A stretch of DNA of 25,828 nucleotides from an uncultured Ruminococcus sp. (GTDB lineage: Bacteria; Bacillota; Clostridia; Oscillospirales; Ruminococcaceae). The stretch is taken from positions 1 to 25,828 of the forward strand of contig CABQIF010000016.1 in NCBI GenBank assembly GCA_902464115.1, written 5' to 3'. A program made the translations under genes and the position numbers. Position 1 is the stretch's first letter; each line of letters starts with the position of its first letter. The notes beneath the pieces were generated by a model. It did no database searches. It saw nothing but the letters and a program-made list of their open reading frames with translations, and was not told the origin of the DNA. Shown one piece after another: positions 21,234 to 25,828 of the stretch.

Positions 21234-21776
21234 ATGGGTGTTGGTATCAATGACAAACATCTTGTAAAACGTTCGGAAAAGTTGTCCTTCATGGAATGCG
21301 GGACAACAGAAAAGAAATTCGTGCGAATGGAAGGCTTTACAGACCTGGGATTCAATCACAATGCGAAGGAATACAGCCGACAGTATGTGGATGAAGATAC
21401 CGAGCGAACTGACACAAGCGGTTATTCCGAAAGCATCAGCTACAAATTCGACCGATACAAGGACAATCCGGTTTTGGAAGAATTGGTGGGAATCACGGAA
21501 GAAGAAAAAATCGGGAACGATGCTGTCCGCCGAATTTTGACTGTGGATTTGACCACCGGCAGTGCCATTCCAGGTTCTTCTTCCGACCCGAACAGTGCGG
21601 GGCTGGGCAGAATCTGTTCCGGCTATGTGCGGGATTATGCAGTTGTTCCGAACAGCAACGGGGATTCCACGGATTGCATGACATATTCCGGCGATTTCAA
21701 ATCCAGAGGAAAGAAAACCAAGCTGGCAAAGATTAGCGTGTCCGCAGATGGTCAGACCGCATCCTTTGAAGAATAA
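21234..21776 (+). CDS. Tail tube (major tail) protein
   Basis: This 180-residue protein follows GGAGGG. It has MECGTTEKKFVRMEGFTDLG, NHNAKEYSRQYVDEDTERTD and ESISYKFDRYKDNPVLEELV, the pattern of Firmicute siphophage and myophage tube proteins. It stacks as rings forming the tube. No sheath gene precedes it, so a long flexible siphophage tail is more likely than Mu's contractile one. Confidence 0.8.
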   Translation: MGVGINDKHLVKRSEKLSFMECGTTEKKFVRMEGFTDLGFNHNAKEYSRQYVDEDTERTDTSGYSESISYKFDRYKDNPVLEELVGITEEEKIGNDAVRRILTVDLTTGSAIPGSSSDPNSAGLGRICSGYVRDYAVVPNSNGDSTDCMTYSGDFKSRGKKTKLAKISVSADGQTASFEE

Positions 21777-21787
21777 GGAGGGATTTC

Positions 21788-22159
21788 ATGCAGGATTTTT
21801 GTACCTGGAATGTTCGGGGGCTGAAGATTCCGCTGGATTTGGAAGATGCGGAAACATCGAAAAACTACCAACAGGCAGCAGAATTGCTGAAAGCGTTCGG
21901 ATCACAGGAACAGCTTTCCAATGAAGCAGAACGGATTCGTGCAGATTGTGCCGTCATCCGTTCTTTTTTTGCTGCCGTGTTGGGAGAAGCCACCACAGAT
22001 TCCCTCTTTCGGGAAATTCCGGACAACCGCCGGATGTATCTGGATATTTTTGAAGAATTTCTGACGTTTGTTTATCGGCAGACGCTGGCAGCTGCCCAGC
22101 GAATGACTACTATCATTCAGCAGTACGCACCGAGGGATTCCAATGAATCTGCTGTATGA
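21788..22159 (+). CDS. Tail assembly chaperone, first protein
   Basis: This 123-residue acidic protein is preceded by AAGGAGG. It has LKIPLDLEDAETSKNYQQAA and FREIPDNRRMYLDIFEEFLT, typical of gpG-like tail chaperones that coat the tape measure during tail assembly. It overlaps the next gene by 17 bases. No clear frameshift site was identified, so the two proteins appear separately initiated. Confidence 0.75.
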   Translation: MQDFCTWNVRGLKIPLDLEDAETSKNYQQAAELLKAFGSQEQLSNEAERIRADCAVIRSFFAAVLGEATTDSLFREIPDNRRMYLDIFEEFLTFVYRQTLAAAQRMTTIIQQYAPRDSNESAV

Positions 22160-22703
22160 TGCGTTTCCGAAAACGGTGCAGGTGGATGGCGTTTCGTATG
22201 CTGTCTATACCGATTTTCGGAACTGGCTGCGATTCTTTGATATGATGGCAGATGATGCATACACAACAACAGAAAAGGTTTTGACAAGCATGCGGTGGTT
22301 CCGAGAACAGCCACCGCCAAACTTGATTGGTGCATATGAAGCCCTGCTGCAATTTGCAAGCCGGTCAGATGCTCCGGGGGAAGAACAGGAATCGGAGGAC
22401 AGCCATCTGCCGCAAAAGCCCTGCTTTTCCTGGTCTTTTGACAGTGCCTATGTGTTAGGAGCGTTTCAGCAGTGTTATCAGTGGAATTTACGGACAATTC
22501 CCTTTTTGCACTGGTATCATTTTTTGGCATTGTTTGAGGCTCTGCCGGATGATACACCATTGAAAAAACGCATCGGCTACCGCAGCATCAATACCGCATC
22601 CATCAAAGATAAAACACAGCGAATGGAACTGGAAAAGCTACAACGCAGGATTGCCATTCCATGCGATCCCCTGTCGGCAGAACAGGTTGGAGCATTTTTC
22701 TGA
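22143..22703 (+). CDS. Tail assembly chaperone, Gp15-like
   Basis: This 186-residue protein matches the bacteriophage Gp15 family (NLLYDAFPKTVQVDGVSYAV, FRNWLRFFDMM, FHWYHFLALFEALPDDTPLK-like region, YRSINTASIKDKTQRMELEK). It commonly follows the first chaperone and precedes the tape measure in Firmicute phages, and acts as a tail assembly helper. The frame is intact. Confidence 0.85.
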   Translation: MNLLYDAFPKTVQVDGVSYAVYTDFRNWLRFFDMMADDAYTTTEKVLTSMRWFREQPPPNLIGAYEALLQFASRSDAPGEEQESEDSHLPQKPCFSWSFDSAYVLGAFQQCYQWNLRTIPFLHWYHFLALFEALPDDTPLKKRIGYRSINTASIKDKTQRMELEKLQRRIAIPCDPLSAEQVGAFF

Positions 22704-22719
22704 TTAGGAGGGAAACAGT

Positions 22720-25700
22720 ATGCCACAGGCAGACGGCAGCTTATTATTTGATTCAAAATTTGACTTAGCAGGATTTGAAGTCGGCGTAAATATGGCATCG
22801 GATATCGTTTCCGGTATCGGAGAAAAGCTGAAAGGACTTGCTTCTTCTGTCCTGCAAACCGGTATGGATTTTACTGCATCCATGTCCGAAGTACAGGCGT
22901 TATCCGGAGCGACTGGAAAAGAACTGGAAGCCCTGACAGAAACAGCAAAAGAATACGGTGCCAGCACACAATTCACAGCATCGGAATCCGCACAGGCACT
23001 GAAATATATGGCGTTGGCTGGATGGGATACCCAGCAAATGACCGCCGGACTGCCGGGTATTTTGAGCCTGGCAGCCTCTTCCGGCATGGAACTGGCACAA
23101 GCCAGCGACATCGTAACCGACTATCTTTCCGCCTTTGGCATGGAAGCAGAACAATCCGCCTATATGGCGGATTTGCTGTCTTATGCACAGGCAAACAGCA
23201 ACACCACAGTGGAACAGCTTTCCGGTGCTTACAAGAACTGTGCTGCCAATATGCACGCTGCCGGACAATCCGTAGAAACGACAACGGCTCTGCTTGCAAT
23301 GATGGCAAATCAGGGTTTTAAAGGAGAAGAAGCCGGTACAGCTCTGTCAGCAGTGGTACGGGATTTGTCGGATAAAATGCAGCTGGCAGACAGCAAAATG
23401 ATGCAGAGCAACCAGTCCCTGAAAGGCACGGCGGACTATATCGAAAATCTGTCTGACCTGCAGGGGCAATATGTTGTGACTGTTGGAAATACTGCGGTTG
23501 CTGTTTCGGATGCAAACGGCAATTATCGGCAATTGACAGACATCTTGAAAGACATGGAAAAGGCAACCGGTACCATGTCAGAAACAGAACGAACAGCCGC
23601 CTTGCAAAGCACACTGACTGCGGACAGCATCAAGGGGGTCAACGTCATGCTGAATGCCGGTGTGCAGAATGCAGAAGATTTTGCGGTTGCACTGCAAAAC
23701 TCGACCGGAACCGCAGAAGCTTCAGCGGAAACCATGCAGGACAATATCAAGGGAGACCTTGCCAGCCTCTCTTCTGCCTTTGAAGGGTTACAGTTAAATG
23801 TCTTTGACGAGATGAAAGCCCCCATTCGGGAAGTTCTGCAAACATTGACCGAAACATTGCAGGACAGCAGAACGCAAAAAGCAGCAAGTGAATTGGGCAA
23901 AGTGCTGGCGGACATGGCGAAAACACTGGCAAATCATCTGCCGGATGCAATCTCGCTGGTTTCTGACCTTGTAAAGAAACTGTGGGATAACAAAGGGGTA
24001 ATTGCCGGAATCACTGCCGTAGTTGCGGCAGGAAAAGGAATCTCCACAGCCACTACTTCTGTAAAATTACTGGGAACAGGGCTTTCCAATGTGGTAAAAT
24101 TCGCAGGCGGTTCTTCTCAGGCGTTGAACGGCATCTCTGCTGCGATGCGTGGGCTCAATGTTGCAGGCGTTCTTGCAACGGTTGTTTCTGGACTGATCAC
24201 TATAAAAAAGGTGCATGAAGAAACAACCCGGAAAATGTACGATGACATTTATGAAGTTTCTGACGCCGTGAAAAAAGCAACCGAAACAGCAGAACAAAGT
24301 ATTGATGATTTTCACGAACGGATGCAGGAAAATCAAACGGAATTGCTGGATACCGATTCCGAACTGGAACGCATACAGGAACTGAAACAAAAGCTGGAAG
24401 AATTGGTCAATTCAGATGGCACGGTAAAAGCTGGTCACGAAGAAGAAGTAAAGGGCATTTTAGAGCAAATCAATGCGTATGCCGGTACTTCCTATGATGT
24501 TCTGGACGGCGTTCTTACCAAAAATGGAGAGGTTATCACCGATTTCAAAAAGACATCCGCTGAATTGGACACGCTGATTGAAAAACAGCATGCACAGGCA
24601 GTTTTAAGTTCCTTTGAAGACGATTACACTCAGGCACTGCAAGACCAGACGGAAAAAACACAGGAACTTGCCAGAGCCAGAAAAGAATACAACGATGCCT
24701 TGCTTACATACAACACCATGCAGGCGGAAAACGACCAGGCAAATGCGATGCATATGAATGCCCCCTATGATGCAACAGCAATGGCAGAGGCAAAAAAAGA
24801 TTTGGAGGAACATGCAGAAGCAGTTCGGACTTTGACACAGGATTTTAACAACTGTACAACGACGATTGAAAACTATGAAGCAGCACTTGCAGGGGTAAAA
24901 AACGGTGATTACAGCCAATTAGAAACGCTGCGGCAAATGGCGGAAGAACCCATTCAGACGGCAGAAACAGCAGCAAGTATTGATGACCTGAAAGCACAGT
25001 ATCAGGATTTATCTGGAGTCTATGAAGAAATGCTGCAGATGAAAGCAGAAGGATTTTCCATTGATGATGACGCTTTACAGGCAACCAAAGCAAAATTATC
25101 CGCTGCTATCATCGAATTGGGCAAAGCGACCGGCATTGATGGCGGTGAGGTCAGCGGAGAACAATTCATGCAGGCGTTGCGAGACTCTACGCTGTCTGCA
25201 TCGGAACAAGTAGAGGCAATCAAGACTTTTATGCGGACAGAAGGGGACGACCTTGGGAATAATTTCGCACAGAGCCTTGCAGAAAGTCTGGCGAGTACCA
25301 ATAACTTTGGGATGGTCATGAACGCTGCACAGATTTTGGCAGGCAGCGTCCCAAGCGTGACAAGAAATCTCTGGGGGATTCATTCGCCGTCAAAAGTTGC
25401 AAGAGGTTTATCAGAATACTGGAATGCCGGACTTGCAGAAGGCTTGCTCTCAAACGCCGGTCTGGTACAGCAAGCAGCTGCTACTTCTGCCAATGGTGCA
25501 ATTGATGCAACAACGGATTTATTTTCTGACCCGATTCAGATGGACGTTGCACCAACGCTTGTTTCAAGAACACTGGACATCATGAATGCACGAACCCCTG
25601 TCCCTACCAATGGTACAATTGACACAAAAACAAATCTATTTTCCAACCTGATTCAAACGGACATTGCACAAATGCTTGTTCCAAAAGCATTGGGCATCAT

Positions 25701-25828
25701 GAATGCACAGGGTGCAGCAGCTATTTCGGCATATAGTCCCGTATTGCAACAGGCGTATGCAGCCCCTACAGCGGCAAGCACATCAACCGCCGTTCCGTCC
25801 AGTTCTCAACCGCAGGGTGACATCATCA
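22720..25828 (+). CDS. Tape measure protein, cut by the window edge
   Basis: At least 1036 residues are present and the frame is open at the right edge. The N-terminal 380 residues match the TP901-type core (MDFTASMSEVQALSGATGKE, YGASTQFTASESAQALKYMA, GFKGEEAGTALSAVVRDLSD). A hydrophobic segment at about 427-500 and long coiled coils follow. The C-terminal GIHSPSKVARGLSEYWNAGL motif is usual near the end of such proteins. It sets tail length and later helps form a DNA channel. A 39-residue duplication lies near the edge. Confidence 0.93.
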   Translation, partial: MPQADGSLLFDSKFDLAGFEVGVNMASDIVSGIGEKLKGLASSVLQTGMDFTASMSEVQALSGATGKELEALTETAKEYGASTQFTASESAQALKYMALAGWDTQQMTAGLPGILSLAASSGMELAQASDIVTDYLSAFGMEAEQSAYMADLLSYAQANSNTTVEQLSGAYKNCAANMHAAGQSVETTTALLAMMANQGFKGEEAGTALSAVVRDLSDKMQLADSKMMQSNQSLKGTADYIENLSDLQGQYVVTVGNTAVAVSDANGNYRQLTDILKDMEKATGTMSETERTAALQSTLTADSIKGVNVMLNAGVQNAEDFAVALQNSTGTAEASAETMQDNIKGDLASLSSAFEGLQLNVFDEMKAPIREVLQTLTETLQDSRTQKAASELGKVLADMAKTLANHLPDAISLVSDLVKKLWDNKGVIAGITAVVAAGKGISTATTSVKLLGTGLSNVVKFAGGSSQALNGISAAMRGLNVAGVLATVVSGLITIKKVHEETTRKMYDDIYEVSDAVKKATETAEQSIDDFHERMQENQTELLDTDSELERIQELKQKLEELVNSDGTVKAGHEEEVKGILEQINAYAGTSYDVLDGVLTKNGEVITDFKKTSAELDTLIEKQHAQAVLSSFEDDYTQALQDQTEKTQELARARKEYNDALLTYNTMQAENDQANAMHMNAPYDATAMAEAKKDLEEHAEAVRTLTQDFNNCTTTIENYEAALAGVKNGDYSQLETLRQMAEEPIQTAETAASIDDLKAQYQDLSGVYEEMLQMKAEGFSIDDDALQATKAKLSAAIIELGKATGIDGGEVSGEQFMQALRDSTLSASEQVEAIKTFMRTEGDDLGNNFAQSLAESLASTNNFGMVMNAAQILAGSVPSVTRNLWGIHSPSKVARGLSEYWNAGLAEGLLSNAGLVQQAAATSANGAIDATTDLFSDPIQMDVAPTLVSRTLDIMNARTPVPTNGTIDTKTNLFSNLIQTDIAQMLVPKALGIMNAQGAAAISAYSPVLQQAYAAPTAASTSTAVPSSSQPQGDII
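25491..25724 (+). repeat. Diverged 117-bp tandem duplication in the tape measure gene
   Basis: The unit beginning CAATGG at 25491 repeats at 25608, offset 117 bp or 39 codons. Both encode NG-IDxxTxLFS, then IQxDxA, LV, and IMNA at the same positions, with about half the residues identical. Being in frame, it preserves the protein. Confidence 0.8.

Noticed and set aside
22060..22160. Programmed frameshift joining the two tail chaperones
   Set aside because: No convincing slippery heptamer was found and the second gene has its own ATG; it cannot be excluded without data.

Overview
The window looks like the left two thirds of a Mu-like, replicative-transposition temperate phage (prophage) from a low- to mid-GC Firmicute, probably a gut clostridium of the Oscillospiraceae/Ruminococcaceae type. 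Host placement is inference from strong AGGAGG ribosome sites, TTG starts, sigma-A type promoters and Firmicute-type structural families. Nothing in the window is clearly host sequence. The left edge (1-87) carries short repeats and a strong terminator and may lie close to the phage left end. The right edge cuts the tape measure gene.

Layout. (1) 1-3.6 kb, immunity and control: a leftward XRE repressor faces a rightward early promoter with a folded leader. Next come a Bro-N antirepressor, a gene interrupted by a leftward lysogeny-type gene with its own promoter, a small Cro/Ner-like protein, a 287-base structured non-coding stretch, a small membrane protein, a second XRE protein and two small unknown genes. 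(2) 3.7-9.3 kb, transposition and replication: a MuA-type DDE transposase, a MuB-type ATPase, small phage genes, a DnaD-like protein, a DnaC/DnaI-like helicase loader, a Gp16/GemA-like protein and a Mor-like activator, followed by a terminator. (3) 9.4-11.1 kb, middle operon: counterparts of Mu gp25, gp26 and gp27, then a LoaP-like NusG paralogue where a late activator might be expected. (4) 11.14-11.40 kb: a 258-base leader with hairpins ending in a perfect intrinsic terminator in front of the late genes. (5) 11.4-25.8 kb, late operon: large terminase, A118-type portal, a minor capsid protein fused to an anthrax-lethal-factor-like metallopeptidase with a small downstream partner, an accessory cassette (Tad2/DUF2829, lipoprotein, two unknown genes, tRNA-Phe), then scaffold, major capsid, head-tail connectors, tail tube, tail chaperones and tape measure.

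How it may work together. The repressor and antirepressor set lysis versus lysogeny. The early operon makes the transposase, its ATPase and a phage-encoded helicase loader, and ends with Mor, which should switch on the gp25-27/LoaP operon. The LoaP-like protein is then well placed to let RNA polymerase read through the terminator in the 11.1-11.4 kb leader and through at least three more terminator-like hairpins in the accessory cassette. That would make it a processive antitermination switch for the late genes of a transposable phage. The structural module is of siphophage (A118-like) type, not Mu type, so the element is a mosaic.

The most notable findings are the LoaP/terminator arrangement, the capsid protein-toxin fusion with a candidate immunity gene and internal promoter, the helix-turn-helix module shared by the antirepressor and the small terminase, the anti-Thoeris gene in the capsid operon, and the uncharacterised structured stretch at 2267-2553.
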